A stretch of DNA of 57,126 bases, taken from contig JBOGXF010000106.1 in the NCBI GenBank assembly GCA_050694275.1, forward strand, positions 1 to 57,126. The letters run 5' to 3'. Origin of the DNA: JBOGXF01 sp050694275. Its GTDB lineage: Bacteria > Actinomycetota > CADDZG01 > WHSQ01. Numbering within the stretch: the stretch's first letter is position 1; the number at the start of each line of letters is the position of its first letter. This document shows, in pieces, positions 49,261 to 57,126 of the stretch. The translations under genes were made by a program, and so were the position numbers. The notes beneath the pieces are model-generated. The model saw only the letters and a list, made by a program, of their open reading frames with translations. It did no database searches and was not told the origin of the DNA.

Positions 49261-50358
49261 TCAGGCGGTGGCCGTCGCCGAGACCGTCGCCGAGATGATC
49301 CCGCCTCCCAGAAGCTCCTCGGGGCGGACGGCCGAGTAGAGCGCGGCCGTCTGCCCGGGGGCGGGCGCCTCGACCGGGTCGTCGAGGACGATGTCGACTC
49401 GATCGCCCGAATGAGCCAGCCGGGCGGGAAACGCCTCACCGTGGGCCCGGTACTGGACCAGCACCGCCTCGCCGTCGGCGGGGACGCGGTCGACGAAGCT
49501 CGTCTCTTCGGTGGCGAACGCGCCGGTGGCGAGCTCGGCACGACTCCCCACAACGACAGTGTTCGCCTCCGCGTCGATCCGTCGCACGAACACCGGCACG
49601 CCGAGCGAGACACCGAGACCTCTTCGCTGACCGACCGTGTAACGGGCCGCCCCGCGATGCTCCCCGATCCGCCTACCGGTCGAATCGACGATCGGGCCGG
49701 GCCGGTTGGCGGCGGGAAGATGCTTGCCGATGTAGTCGTCGAGGTTGCCGTCGCGCACGAAACAGATCTCTTGGCTGTCCGGCTTGGCTGCGGTCCTGAG
49801 GCCAAGCGCGGCGGCGATCCGGCGCGTCTCGGCCTTGTCCATCTCGCCCACCGGGAACAAACAGCGCGCGAGGTCGGCCTGCGTCAGCATCCACAGGACG
49901 TAGGACTGATCCTTGTTGGCATCGACGCCGCGCAGCAACCGATGCCTGCCGTCCTCGTAGCGCACGCGCGCGTAGTGGCCGGTCGCCAAAAAATCCGCCC
50001 CCAGCACGTCGGCACGATCGAGCAACGCGTCGAACTTGATCCACTGATTGCAGCGGACGCACGGGTTCGGCGTACGGCCCCGCGCATACGTGTCGTGGAA
50101 ATCGCGCACGACCGTGTCCTCGAACCGCTCGGCGAAGTTCAACACGTAGAAGGGGATGCCGAGCACGTCGGCAACGCGACGAGCGTCCTCCGCGGCCCCG
50201 AGGTTGCAGCAGCCCGAGTTGCTGTTCGCGGCTTCCCCGCGCCAGAGCTTGAGCATGATCCCGGTGACGTCGTACCCCTGTTCGACCAACAGCGCGGCCG
50301 CGACCGAGGAGTCGACGCCGCCGGACATCGCGACGACGGCCTTCTTCCGAGAGGTCAT
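49261..50358 (-). CDS. mnmA: tRNA-specific 2-thiouridylase
   Basis: Puts sulfur on U34 of tRNA-Lys, -Glu and -Gln. 365 residues. PP-loop SGGVDSS at the N-terminus, NPCVRCN and SQEICFV holding the two catalytic cysteines, ARYTVGQRRGLG and the beta-barrel end. The first 15 residues after the ATG overlap the stop of cysteine desulfurase (ATGA), so sulfur donor and acceptor enzymes are made together. The C-terminal TVSATATA tail is unusual but short. Confidence 0.96.
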   Translation of the reverse strand: MTSRKKAVVAMSGGVDSSVAAALLVEQGYDVTGIMLKLWRGEAANSNSGCCNLGAAEDARRVADVLGIPFYVLNFAERFEDTVVRDFHDTYARGRTPNPCVRCNQWIKFDALLDRADVLGADFLATGHYARVRYEDGRHRLLRGVDANKDQSYVLWMLTQADLARCLFPVGEMDKAETRRIAAALGLRTAAKPDSQEICFVRDGNLDDYIGKHLPAANRPGPIVDSTGRRIGEHRGAARYTVGQRRGLGVSLGVPVFVRRIDAEANTVVVGSRAELATGAFATEETSFVDRVPADGEAVLVQYRAHGEAFPARLAHSGDRVDIVLDDPVEAPAPGQTAALYSAVRPEELLGGGIISATVSATATA

Positions 50359-51500
50359 GCGACCTTGCGCGCCCGCGCCACTATTTCGGGCAACACATCA
50401 AGAACCGCGTCGACGTCCTCATCGGTGCTCGGCGGCCCGAGCGAGAACCGCAGGCTCCCGTTGGCCAGGTCCTTGGGCAGCCCGATTGCCAGCAGCACGT
50501 GAGAAGGATCGACCGCGCCCGATTGGCACGCCGATCCGGTCGAGCACGCGATCCCCGCCTGGTCGAGAAGCAGCAGCAGGGTCTCGCCCTCGGTGCCCCG
50601 GAAGGCGACGTTGAGGTTGCCGGGGATGCGCCTTTCCAGATCGCCGTTCACGACGGCATCGTCGATGGTCCCCTGAATCCCTTCGAGCAGACGGGTGCGG
50701 AGCTTGAGCACGCGCTCGGAGTTATCGCGCACGCGTTCCGACGTGATCTGCGCGGCCACACCGAGCCCGGCGATGCCGGCGACGTTTAGCGTGCCCGAGC
50801 GCAGCCCTCGCTCCTGGCCCCCGCCGTGGATGACCGCCTCGACCGGGACCCCCGCGCGCACGTACAGCGCGCCGGTACCCTTGGGCCCGCCGAGCTTGTG
50901 GGCCGAGAACGCCGCAAGATCGACTCCCCATTCCCGGACGTCGACGGGAACGTTCGGGAGAGCCTGCACCGCATCGGTGTGAATCAGAGTGTTGTGGTTC
51001 TTCTCCTTGACTGCGGTCGCGATGGCCCGGAGGTCCTGGATCGTGCCGATCTCGTTGTTGACCGCCATGACCGAGACGAGGATGGTCGACGGTCGCACCG
51101 CGTCGGCGACCTTGGCCGGATCGACCGTGCCGTCACCCCCCACCGGAACGACCGTCGTCTGGAAGCCCTGATGATGAAGCCACTCGACCGTGTCGAGCAC
51201 CGCATGGTGCTCGAACGCGGTCGTCACCACGTGGTCGCCGTTGCCCCGAAGCTTGTGCGCCGCCCCCTTGAGCGCGAGGTTGTCGGCCTCGGTCCCGCCC
51301 CCCGTGAACACGATTTCGGCCGGGCTCGCGCCAATCGCCGCGGCGAAGCGCTCCCGGGCGACCTCGACCGCCTCTCGTGCCGTGCGCCCGAACGCGTGCA
51401 CCGAGGATGGGTTGCCGAAGTCCTCGCCCAGGTGGGCGAGCATGGCGTCCCTCGCCTCCGGGAGGAGGGGGGTCGTGGCGGCGTGATCGAGATAGTGCAT
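50355..51500 (-). CDS. Cysteine desulfurase (IscS/NifS type)
   Basis: 381-residue PLP enzyme that takes sulfur from cysteine as a persulfide, probably for MnmA coded next. YLDHAATTPL at the start, PLP lysine in SAHKLGGPKGTGAL, and the active cysteine in ACSTGSACQSG. The ATG at 51500 is chosen: TATCCT lies 6 nt upstream and homology begins at once, while the frame open further upstream passes through a repeat. No iscU or SUF genes are nearby. Confidence 0.94.
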   Translation of the reverse strand: MHYLDHAATTPLLPEARDAMLAHLGEDFGNPSSVHAFGRTAREAVEVARERFAAAIGASPAEIVFTGGGTEADNLALKGAAHKLRGNGDHVVTTAFEHHAVLDTVEWLHHQGFQTTVVPVGGDGTVDPAKVADAVRPSTILVSVMAVNNEIGTIQDLRAIATAVKEKNHNTLIHTDAVQALPNVPVDVREWGVDLAAFSAHKLGGPKGTGALYVRAGVPVEAVIHGGGQERGLRSGTLNVAGIAGLGVAAQITSERVRDNSERVLKLRTRLLEGIQGTIDDAVVNGDLERRIPGNLNVAFRGTEGETLLLLLDQAGIACSTGSACQSGAVDPSHVLLAIGLPKDLANGSLRFSLGPPSTDEDVDAVLDVLPEIVARARKVA

Positions 51501-51506
51501 ACGAAC

Positions 51507-51512
51507 AGGATA
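51507..51512 (-). promoter_or_regulatory. -10 box for leaderless cysteine desulfurase mRNA
   Basis: TATCCT on the minus strand, 6 nt before the ATG at 51500, no Shine-Dalgarno. The 49-bp repeat copy D lies just upstream at 51528-51576. Confidence 0.5.
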
Positions 51513-51527
51513 AGGGCCGCGGCACCC

Positions 51528-51576
51528 GCCGAGTGGTCGTGAAATGCCATACAGGGGCGCGTGGCGACCACTCGGC
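51528..51576. repeat. 49-bp inverted repeat, copy D
   Basis: Perfect arms GCCGAGTGGTC/GACCACTCGGC, 27-nt spacer matching copy C at 23 of 27 positions. It lies 9 bp past the stop of the minus-strand gene ending at 51586 and 15 bp upstream of the TATCCT box of cysteine desulfurase. Confidence 0.88.
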
Positions 51577-51585
51577 ACGAGAGGG

Positions 51586-51957
51586 CTAGTCGCCCTCCTC
51601 GCGGAGGCGGCGCTCGATGTCGGAGAACGCCTCGTCGAAGTCCTCGGCGGGGATCACGGCGTCCCCCCGGCGAGCGTGGGGACCCTTCATTCGCTTGGGA
51701 TAGCCGATCACCTGCGCGTCGTAGACGGGGATGCCGTGGCGCTCGCAGAACGCGGCCGCGTCTTCCGGGTCCATCACCGCCGCACGGAGGTGGTCGCCAT
51801 CGCGGTCGACGAGCAGAAGCGTCGTGGGGTTGGTCGCCGTGCGCGGCTCGACGTATCCCTCGACGCCCTTGCGCTCGGCGAGGAAGGCCTCGAGCTCGCT
51901 GAGGTCGGGGCTTCTCCGCTTGGCGAAGAACCTGCGTATGGAATCACCGAGCGACAC
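51586..51957 (-). CDS. Conserved-looking hypothetical protein after etfA
   Basis: 123 residues, no family recognised. Amphipathic N-terminal helix rich in Arg and Lys, then alternating strands and helices (TTLLLVDRDGDHLRAAVMD, YDAQVIGYPKRMKG) and an acidic C-terminal helix. Soluble, no signal peptide. It starts 3 bp after the etfA stop, so it belongs to the ETF operon. Confidence 0.7.
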   Translation of the reverse strand: MSLGDSIRRFFAKRRSPDLSELEAFLAERKGVEGYVEPRTATNPTTLLLVDRDGDHLRAAVMDPEDAAAFCERHGIPVYDAQVIGYPKRMKGPHARRGDAVIPAEDFDEAFSDIERRLREEGD

Positions 51958-51960
51958 GGT

Positions 51961-52914
51961 CTACCCCTTGCGCTTCTTGACCTCTTCGATGAGCTGGGGC
52001 ACGACCTTGAGGGCGTCGCCGACGATACCGAGGTCCGCGATCTGGAAGATCGGCGCCTCCTCATCCTTGTTGATAGCGATGATCTTCTTGGATCCCTTCA
52101 TGCCGACGAGGTGCTGTGTCGCGCCCGATATTCCGACGGCTATGTAGACGTTCGGCTTGACGGTGATGCCGGTCTGCCCGATCTGCATCGCGTACGGAAC
52201 CCATCCGGCATCGACCACGGCTCTCGTCGCGCCCACCGCGCTGTCCCCGATGGCCGCCGCGAGCTGCTCGAGGAGTTCGAAGTTGCCCGGCTCCTGAAGG
52301 CCGCGGCCCCCGGACACGACGACCGGCGCGGCGTCGAGCTTGGGGCCCTCCGCCGCCTTCTCGTGACGCTCGACGCGCTTCGACTTCTTGAGCTCGTCTG
52401 GGATCTCGACCTCGACCGGGACGACTTTGGCCGAGCCGCCCGCCGGTGACGCCTCGAACGACTTCGGTCGGACGAGCACGAGCTTCGGGGAGCCTTCGAG
52501 CTTGACGTCGACGAAGGTCATTCCTCCGAACACCGCGGTCTGCACGGTCTCGGCGTCGATCAAATCGAACGCGTTGCTCATGAGCGTAGAGCCCGTCTTG
52601 GCCGACAGGCGACCCGCGATGTCGCGCGAGTCGTAGTTCGTGGCGAACAGCACCAGCTCCGGGCTGTGCTCCTTCACGAGCTGATGGAGCGCTTGCGCCG
52701 CCGGTTGCGCGACGAAGTCGGCATAGACCTCGTCATCGCTTGCGTAGACGGTCGCTGCGCCGTACTCGCCGAGCTCCTTGGCCCCCTCGCTCGCGCCGGG
52801 GCCGAGAACGACCGCGTCGACGTCGCCCATATCGCGCGCCTTGGTCAGGATCTCGAGCGCGGTGGGATCGACCTGCCCGTTGTTGATCTCCGCGTAGACC
52901 CATATAGAGGCCAT
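51961..52914 (-). CDS. etfA: Electron transfer flavoprotein alpha subunit
   Basis: Holds the FAD of the ETF dimer that takes electrons from acyl-CoA dehydrogenases. 317 residues. The FAD-binding C-terminal domain is clear: VVSGGRGLQEPGNFELL, GATRAVVDAGWVPYAMQIGQTG, YIAVGISGATQHLVGM and IAINKDEEAPIFQIADLGIVGD. It starts just after etfB (1 bp gap). ETF-quinone oxidoreductase is not in the window. Confidence 0.96.
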   Translation of the reverse strand: MASIWVYAEINNGQVDPTALEILTKARDMGDVDAVVLGPGASEGAKELGEYGAATVYASDDEVYADFVAQPAAQALHQLVKEHSPELVLFATNYDSRDIAGRLSAKTGSTLMSNAFDLIDAETVQTAVFGGMTFVDVKLEGSPKLVLVRPKSFEASPAGGSAKVVPVEVEIPDELKKSKRVERHEKAAEGPKLDAAPVVVSGGRGLQEPGNFELLEQLAAAIGDSAVGATRAVVDAGWVPYAMQIGQTGITVKPNVYIAVGISGATQHLVGMKGSKKIIAINKDEEAPIFQIADLGIVGDALKVVPQLIEEVKKRKG

Positions 52915-52915
52915 C

Positions 52916-53680
52916 TCAGATCACCTTCGCTTCTTTGAGGAAGTCTGCGATCTTCTCCGCTCCGGTGCCGTCGTCCTCGACGATCTCGCCGGCCTTGCGC
53001 TCCTCGGCCGGCGTAAGCTGGGTGACCTGTTGCTTGATCGCGACCTCGTCGCCGGACAGCCCGAGGTCCGGTAGCGACAATTCGTCGACCGGCTTCTTCT
53101 TGGCGGCCATGATCCCCTTGAAGGACGCATATCGCGGCTCGTTGACGCCGGCGGTCACGGTGATCAGAGCGGGGAGCGGGCATTCGACGACGTGATAGCC
53201 CTCGGCGGTCTGGCGGTCGGCCTTGAGACTTCCGTTCGCGCCCTCGATCTTCTTGACGAACGTCACCTGCGGGAGGCCGAGGAACTCGGCGAGGGTCGAG
53301 GCCATCGTCCCGGTGTACCCGTCGGTCGACTCGACGCCGGAGATGACGAGGTCGAACTCACCACGACCGATCGCCGCGGCGAGAACCTTCGCGGTGACCA
53401 GCGCGTCGGCCCCCTGAAGCGAATCGTCGGAGATAAGCACGCCCTTGTCGGCGCCCATCGACAGGCCCCGCTTGATCGCCTCCATGGCCGCCGGCGGGCC
53501 CATCGACACGAGGGTCACCTCGCCGCCGTGTGCCTCCTTGAGCTGCAACCCCGCCTCAACCCCAAACTCGTCGCCGGGATCGAGCACCCCCTGGATCCCC
53601 TCGCGCTTGAGACGATGACCGTCCATCTCGGGCGGGAGGTTGGGATCGGGGATGTGTTTGACACACACCACGATGTTCAA
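52916..53680 (-). CDS. etfB: Electron transfer flavoprotein beta subunit
   Basis: 254-residue partner of EtfA, binding AMP. VCVKHIPDPN at the start, LDPGDEFGVEAGLQLKE, LVISGVESTDGYTGTM and the recognition loop region are as expected. It begins with a TTG codon, supported by AGGAGG 5 nt upstream, which argues this is the true start; a TTG start may limit expression. Likely partner of the two acyl-CoA dehydrogenases at 41.4-43.6 kb. Confidence 0.95.
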   Translation of the reverse strand: MNIVVCVKHIPDPNLPPEMDGHRLKREGIQGVLDPGDEFGVEAGLQLKEAHGGEVTLVSMGPPAAMEAIKRGLSMGADKGVLISDDSLQGADALVTAKVLAAAIGRGEFDLVISGVESTDGYTGTMASTLAEFLGLPQVTFVKKIEGANGSLKADRQTAEGYHVVECPLPALITVTAGVNEPRYASFKGIMAAKKKPVDELSLPDLGLSGDEVAIKQQVTQLTPAEERKAGEIVEDDGTGAEKIADFLKEAKVI

Positions 53681-53698
53681 GATCGCCTCCTAGCCTTT

Positions 53699-53716
53699 TG
53701 CTTGCAATTGCAAGCA
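53699..53716. promoter_or_regulatory. Perfect 18-bp palindrome upstream of etfB
   Basis: TGCTTGCAATTGCAAGCA, complete dyad symmetry, 18 bp before the etfB start codon and just upstream of its ribosome-binding site. It is placed like a repressor operator at the transcription start. TTGAAG and TACCGT further upstream are possible, widely spaced promoter boxes. Confidence 0.75.
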
Positions 53717-53776
53717 CGGTACCAAATCATCGCATTGGCACTTCAAGACCAATCTTGCCGTCCTCCTTCGCCTGGG

Positions 53777-54766
53777 TCAGTCGGAGCGCCAAGATCGGTC
53801 TTTGCGATAGTAGGTGACGCCGTCGACCACCTCGACGTCCGCGTCCCCATCCTCGACGACGAGATCGAGGTGGGCGACGACCTCGGACACCGCGAGGAAC
53901 GAGTCATACCCCGACGCCTTGGGATAGATCTCGGCGGCGATCTGATACGGGCTCCTACCCTCGTCGCCGAGGCGGTCGGCGATCGCCGCCTTCCGCCGCT
54001 CGTGATGCGCGATGGTGCGTGCGATCAGCCTCTTGGGATCGGTGACCGGATCGCCGTGACCCGGATATGCGATCGCCAGATCCATCTCGGACATCGCGTG
54101 AAGAGAGCGAAGGTAGTCCTTGAGCGACCGTCGTCGCTCGCCGGGCTCGTCGAGCGAGGGCTCGAGCAAGGGATTCGGCGACACGTCGGGCAACAGCTGA
54201 TCGCCCGCGAAGAGGGTCTCGGTGTGTGGCTCGTGATACACGACGTGGCCCCCGGTGTGGCCCGGCATGAGGCGCGCCACCAGCTCGAACGAGATCCCCT
54301 CGTCCGCGTCCTTGAACTCGAAGGTGTCGCCGTCTCTCACCGGGACGACCTCGTCCTGGTCGATCGTGAGTCGGGGGCCCTTCCTTCTCTGCTGGTCCAT
54401 CTTGAAGAGCAGATCGAGCGGCATCCCGGCCTCGACAAGCAGCCGGCCGACCTCGAACAGCATCTGCCGGTCGCGCACCCGCGCGATCTCGCGCTCGGGG
54501 AAAAAGACGGTTGCTCCCGATACCTCCTGGAGGACGTGGACGAGTCCGTAGTGATCCGGGTGTGCGTGGGTGATCAGCACGCGCTCGATGGACTGCGGAA
54601 AGTAGCCTGCGGCGTTGAGCTGCAAGAGCAGGGCGTTCTGTGCCTGGGGGGTGTTGACGCCCGCATCGACGAGCGTCACCGGTTCGGCCTCGATGAGATA
54701 AGCGTTGACCGGGCCCACGGCGTAGGGCGTGGGTAGCTCGATGCGGCGCACCGGCAGCTCGTTCAC
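53777..54766 (-). CDS. MBL-fold metallo-hydrolase
   Basis: 329-residue paralogue of the protein at 21127-22146. Zinc motif THAHPDHYG, MPGHTGGH, and GDQLLPDVSPNP, with a winged-helix-like tail. GTG start. It follows the enoyl-CoA hydratase gene by 10 bp and precedes the ETF operon. The proximity to acyl-CoA enzymes suggests a thioester or lactone substrate, but this is only inference. Confidence 0.85.
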   Translation of the reverse strand: MNELPVRRIELPTPYAVGPVNAYLIEAEPVTLVDAGVNTPQAQNALLLQLNAAGYFPQSIERVLITHAHPDHYGLVHVLQEVSGATVFFPEREIARVRDRQMLFEVGRLLVEAGMPLDLLFKMDQQRRKGPRLTIDQDEVVPVRDGDTFEFKDADEGISFELVARLMPGHTGGHVVYHEPHTETLFAGDQLLPDVSPNPLLEPSLDEPGERRRSLKDYLRSLHAMSEMDLAIAYPGHGDPVTDPKRLIARTIAHHERRKAAIADRLGDEGRSPYQIAAEIYPKASGYDSFLAVSEVVAHLDLVVEDGDADVEVVDGVTYYRKDRSWRSD

Positions 54767-54776
54767 GGCGACGTCG

Positions 54777-55559
54777 TCACTTCCCCACGAACTTGGCCTT
54801 GCCCGGCCCCTGCTCGACGAACGACTCCATCCCGATCCTTTGGTCCTCGGTCGCGAACAGGGCCGAGAAGGCCTGGCGCTCGATCAAGAGTCCCGTGTCG
54901 AGATCGACCTCGAGCCCCCTCTGGATCGCCTCCTTCGCGGCCCTCAGCGCGACGGTCGGCCCCCGCGCGTAACGCTTCGCGAGCGCGACCGCGGTCTTGT
55001 AGACGTCCTCGGGGGCCGCAACCTCGTGGACCAACCCGATCGAGTGAGCCTCCGCGGCCGGGACGAAGCGACCCGAATAGACGATGCTCTTCGCCCGCGC
55101 GACGCCGATGAGCCGAGGAAGCCGCTGGGTGCCGCCCGCGCCCGGGATGACGCCGAGCAGGATCTCCGGCTGCCCCAACTGCGAATCCGACGCACACACG
55201 CGGAAGTCGCACGCGAGGGCGAGCTCGCACCCCCCACCGAGCGCGTATCCGTTGATGGCGGCAACGGTGATCTGGGGAAGATGCTCGAGGCGCGTGAAGA
55301 CGTTCTGGAACTCACCGATGTAACGGAACACCGTGACCGCGTCCCGCTCGATCATCTCCTTGATGTCCGCGCCGGCCGCGAACACCTTCTCCCCGCCCCA
55401 CACGACGACGGCCTTGACCGATTCGTCGATGCGAACTCCGTCGACGATCTCACCCAGCTCCCGCGCGACCTGTGCGTTCAGGGGATTGAGCTTGGGTCGG
55501 TCGAGACGAATGGTGCCGACGCCGGAGTCGGAGACCTCGAGGTTGACGAACTCGCCCAC
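54777..55559 (-). CDS. Enoyl-CoA hydratase
   Basis: 260-residue crotonase-family enzyme. IRLDRPKLNPLNAQVA, oxyanion segment FAAGADIKEM, and AINGYALGGGCELALACDFR with the first glutamate of the catalytic pair; PEILLGVIPGAGGTQRL has the second region, where the usual glutamate position reads GVIPG, so hydratase activity may be altered. GTG start at 55559 with AAGGAGG 4 nt upstream. The 162-bp palindrome begins 18 bp upstream of this start. Confidence 0.9.
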   Translation of the reverse strand: MGEFVNLEVSDSGVGTIRLDRPKLNPLNAQVARELGEIVDGVRIDESVKAVVVWGGEKVFAAGADIKEMIERDAVTVFRYIGEFQNVFTRLEHLPQITVAAINGYALGGGCELALACDFRVCASDSQLGQPEILLGVIPGAGGTQRLPRLIGVARAKSIVYSGRFVPAAEAHSIGLVHEVAAPEDVYKTAVALAKRYARGPTVALRAAKEAIQRGLEVDLDTGLLIERQAFSALFATEDQRIGMESFVEQGPGKAKFVGK

Positions 55560-55576
55560 GTTCCCTCCTTGGTCTG

Positions 55577-55738
55577 AGGGCCCGCCGGGAAACAACTCAG
55601 GCGATTCCAACGGCCATCGCCGCCACTGGCTGCGTCGTCCTCCGCTCGACGCACGCTCCGAGTGCGCCTCGGTCGTCCTTCTTGCCATTGACGCCGCTGG
55701 CTCGCCGGAATCGCGCTTCTCGTTCCCCGGCGGACCCT
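55577..55738. repeat. 162-bp imperfect palindromic element, copy 2
   Basis: Same length and about 84 percent identical to copy 1 without gaps (hand count). Ends AGGGCCC and GGACCCT. The central hairpin is CGCAC-GCTCCGA-GTGCG, where the T-A pair of copy 1 is a C-G pair: a compensatory double change. It lies between the divergent enoyl-CoA hydratase and CoA-Nudix genes, ending 7 bp before the hydratase Shine-Dalgarno. Confidence 0.9.
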
Positions 55739-55785
55739 AGGGGGTTTGCATCGCTGCGAACCCGCCAAGGCTACGATGCCTCCAC

Positions 55786-56406
55786 ATGCCAAAGGATTTC
55801 GAGACCCGCCTGAGGGCTGCGTTGTCCTCTCCCGGCCCCCGTCGCGTGTCGCTCGACGACGCGCGCGACGCCGCCGTGCTCATACCGTTCGTCGGCGGCG
55901 GTGAGCCGAGCCTCATATTCACCGTGAGAACCGAGACGCTGCCAAGTCACAAGGGGCAGATCAGCTTCCCCGGGGGGTCCGTCGATCCCGATGAGGAAAC
56001 GCAACAGACCGCACTGAGGGAGACGTTCGAGGAGCTCGCCGTCGACCCCAGCTCGGTGCGGATCCTCGGCGAGCTCGACAGCGTCCCGACGTTCGTCAGC
56101 GGCTACGTCGTCCATCCCGTCGTGGGCTGGCTCGACGAGCTGCCGGAGCTGGTGCCCAACGAATCCGAGGTCGCCGACGTCCTCCTCGTACCCCTCGCCG
56201 AGCTCAGCGACGACATCTGGTCGGCCCCCGGCTTCACCCATGCCGGGCGGACCTATCCGACCGAGGCGTGGATCTGGCGGGATCGGGTCATCTGGGGGGT
56301 CACCGCCCGCATCTTGCGTCTGCTCTTGATCCGCCTCGCCCGCGCCGGGCTCGCCTCCGCTCCGGCCGCGGCCGATCCGTGGACGGTGCCGACCGGCACT
56401 CCATGA
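55786..56406 (+). CDS. CoA pyrophosphohydrolase-like Nudix protein
   Basis: 206 residues. The CoA-type signature LPSHKGQISFPGG precedes and joins the Nudix box GGSVDPDEETQQTALRETFEEL, as in YeaB/NudL enzymes that split CoA into phosphopantetheine and ADP. ATG with TACGAT 8 nt upstream (leaderless-type). It overlaps the next small gene by 4 bp. Confidence 0.9.
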   Translation: MPKDFETRLRAALSSPGPRRVSLDDARDAAVLIPFVGGGEPSLIFTVRTETLPSHKGQISFPGGSVDPDEETQQTALRETFEELAVDPSSVRILGELDSVPTFVSGYVVHPVVGWLDELPELVPNESEVADVLLVPLAELSDDIWSAPGFTHAGRTYPTEAWIWRDRVIWGVTARILRLLLIRLARAGLASAPAAADPWTVPTGTP

Positions 56407-56567
56407 TGCTCGCCTTGCTCGCCCAGTCGCCGGCCCCCACCCCCACGACGCTCCGGCCGCCCCCGACGGACCCCTTGGCGATCGCCGGGGCGGTCATCGC
56501 GATCGTCTTGGCGCTCGCAGCCGCGATACTGGGCTATCGAATAATTCGAGGGGGCCGAGGTCTGTGA
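56403..56567 (+). CDS. Small single-pass membrane protein
   Basis: 54 residues: a short Pro/Thr-rich N-terminal part, then one hydrophobic helix (about 25-47) ending in a basic tail (RIIRGGRGL). No family recognised. The ATG overlaps the Nudix stop (ATGA), and its stop overlaps a GTG of the following lipoprotein frame. Short and simple, but the tight coupling on both sides supports it being real. Confidence 0.6.
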   Translation: MMLALLAQSPAPTPTTLRPPPTDPLAIAGAVIAIVLALAAAILGYRIIRGGRGL

Positions 56568-56572
56568 CCCAC

Positions 56573-57126
56573 ATGAGAACGAGATCGAAGAGCGCGCTCA
56601 CGCTCGTCGCGGCGCTGTCCGTCCTGGCCGGCGCGTGCGCGGGAGGCGGAAGCTCCGCCACACCCACCGCGCAGGCGACGGACGAAGGCGCCGGCGGGGG
56701 CACCGTGGCGAAAGGGACGGACAAAGCGGGATCCAAGAAGGGATTCAAGGGCAAGACCGCCGCCGGCCAACAGGACGATGCGGGATCGGTTCCCGGCGGC
56801 GGAGGAGCGGGCGGTAACGATGGTGCAGCCGGCGGAGCGGCGGCCATCGACCCCCGGCTCCGGACCGCGTCGTCGATCGTCGAGGAGCCCCAGCCCGACG
56901 CGACCAGGGGCGGCGTGCCCGAGTCGTATCCGGAGGTGCTGCGGGTCGCGATCGAGGGCCTCGGCGACGACTTCCGCATCACGTTCACCTTCGCCGGCGA
57001 CATCCCGCAAGAGATGCCGGACGACAAGACGTTCATGGTCGTGGGACTCGGGCTCAAGGACAGGTCCGACAAGCGGTCCTATGCGTTCGGGGCGCAGGGG
57101 ACCCACGAAGGGTGGCAGGCCTACGC
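56573..57126 (+). CDS. Lipoprotein, incomplete at window end
   Basis: At least 184 residues, frame open to the last base. Signal peptide with basic N-terminus and lipobox LAGAC near residue 23. The mature part starts with a Gly/Ala/Lys-rich low-complexity stretch of about 70 residues, then a folded segment containing RTASSIVEEPQPDATRGG, YPEVLRVAIEGLGDDF and FTFAGDIPQEMPDDKTF. No family recognised. A GTG at 56564 in the same frame (overlapping the previous stop) is an alternative start. Confidence 0.75.
   Translation, partial: MRTRSKSALTLVAALSVLAGACAGGGSSATPTAQATDEGAGGGTVAKGTDKAGSKKGFKGKTAAGQQDDAGSVPGGGGAGGNDGAAGGAAAIDPRLRTASSIVEEPQPDATRGGVPESYPEVLRVAIEGLGDDFRITFTFAGDIPQEMPDDKTFMVVGLGLKDRSDKRSYAFGAQGTHEGWQAY

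Overview
The window looks like chromosomal DNA of a high-GC actinobacterial lineage, probably an uncultured or deep-branching one. The evidence is indirect: strong GC bias, a PknB-type kinase with four PASTA domains, DUF5319- and DUF5679-like zinc proteins, a FolP2-like paralogue, short-chain dehydrogenase/MaoC/acyl-CoA dehydrogenase lipid gene sets, and many genes with a TAnnnT box 6-8 nt before the start codon (leaderless-type promoters). I see no rRNA, tRNA, CRISPR array, prophage or insertion sequence.

Layout. 1-8 kb: a Tad/Flp pilus operon on the + strand (TadE, TadG-like, CpaB, CpaE/TadZ, CpaF/TadA, a VWA-TadB fusion, TadC); the pilin itself is not in view. It is followed by a Sec-exported RTX-repeat protein. 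9.8-14.7 kb: a PD-(D/E)XK nuclease, an enoyl-CoA hydratase, a small zinc protein, Lgt, and a ThyX thymidylate synthase interrupted by a 360-residue intein. 14.7-22.4 kb: histidine degradation (HutU, HutF-like, HutH, HutI) with a thioesterase, a metallo-hydrolase and dodecin. 22.4-27.1 kb: glutamate dehydrogenase, patatin lipase, a histone-H1-like protein, and a translationally coupled DUF5319-ParA-zinc ribbon trio. 27.3-31.1 kb: signalling genes (REC-GGDEF-LuxR, REC, HD-GYP, REC) next to a prepilin peptidase that probably serves the Tad pilus. 31.2-38.6 kb: FolP2-like protein, EamA transporter, Nudix, PASTA kinase with a coiled-coil lipoprotein, EEP phosphatase, rhomboid, kelch lipoprotein. 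38.6-43.7 kb: a lipid operon of three MaoC/hotdog proteins, an SDR and two acyl-CoA dehydrogenases behind a palindromic operator. 43.7-51.5 kb: a candidate structured RNA, LigA, a methyltransferase, a secreted metallophosphoesterase, MnmA and cysteine desulfurase. 51.6-57.1 kb: EtfA/EtfB behind a perfect 18-bp palindrome, a metallo-hydrolase, enoyl-CoA hydratase, CoA-type Nudix, a small membrane protein and a truncated lipoprotein.

The genes connect in three ways. The Tad machine needs the prepilin peptidase 22 kb away, which sits beside cyclic-di-GMP synthesis and breakdown genes. The two acyl-CoA dehydrogenases would pass electrons to EtfAB. Cysteine desulfurase supplies sulfur to MnmA, and the two genes are coupled.

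The most unusual content is between genes: a 162-bp imperfect palindrome present twice with a compensatory change in its central hairpin; a 49-bp inverted repeat present four times, each time past the end of a minus-strand gene; and a roughly 250-nt + strand unit at 43.75-44.0 kb with a perfect Shine-Dalgarno, only tiny reading frames, nested stems and a strong terminator.
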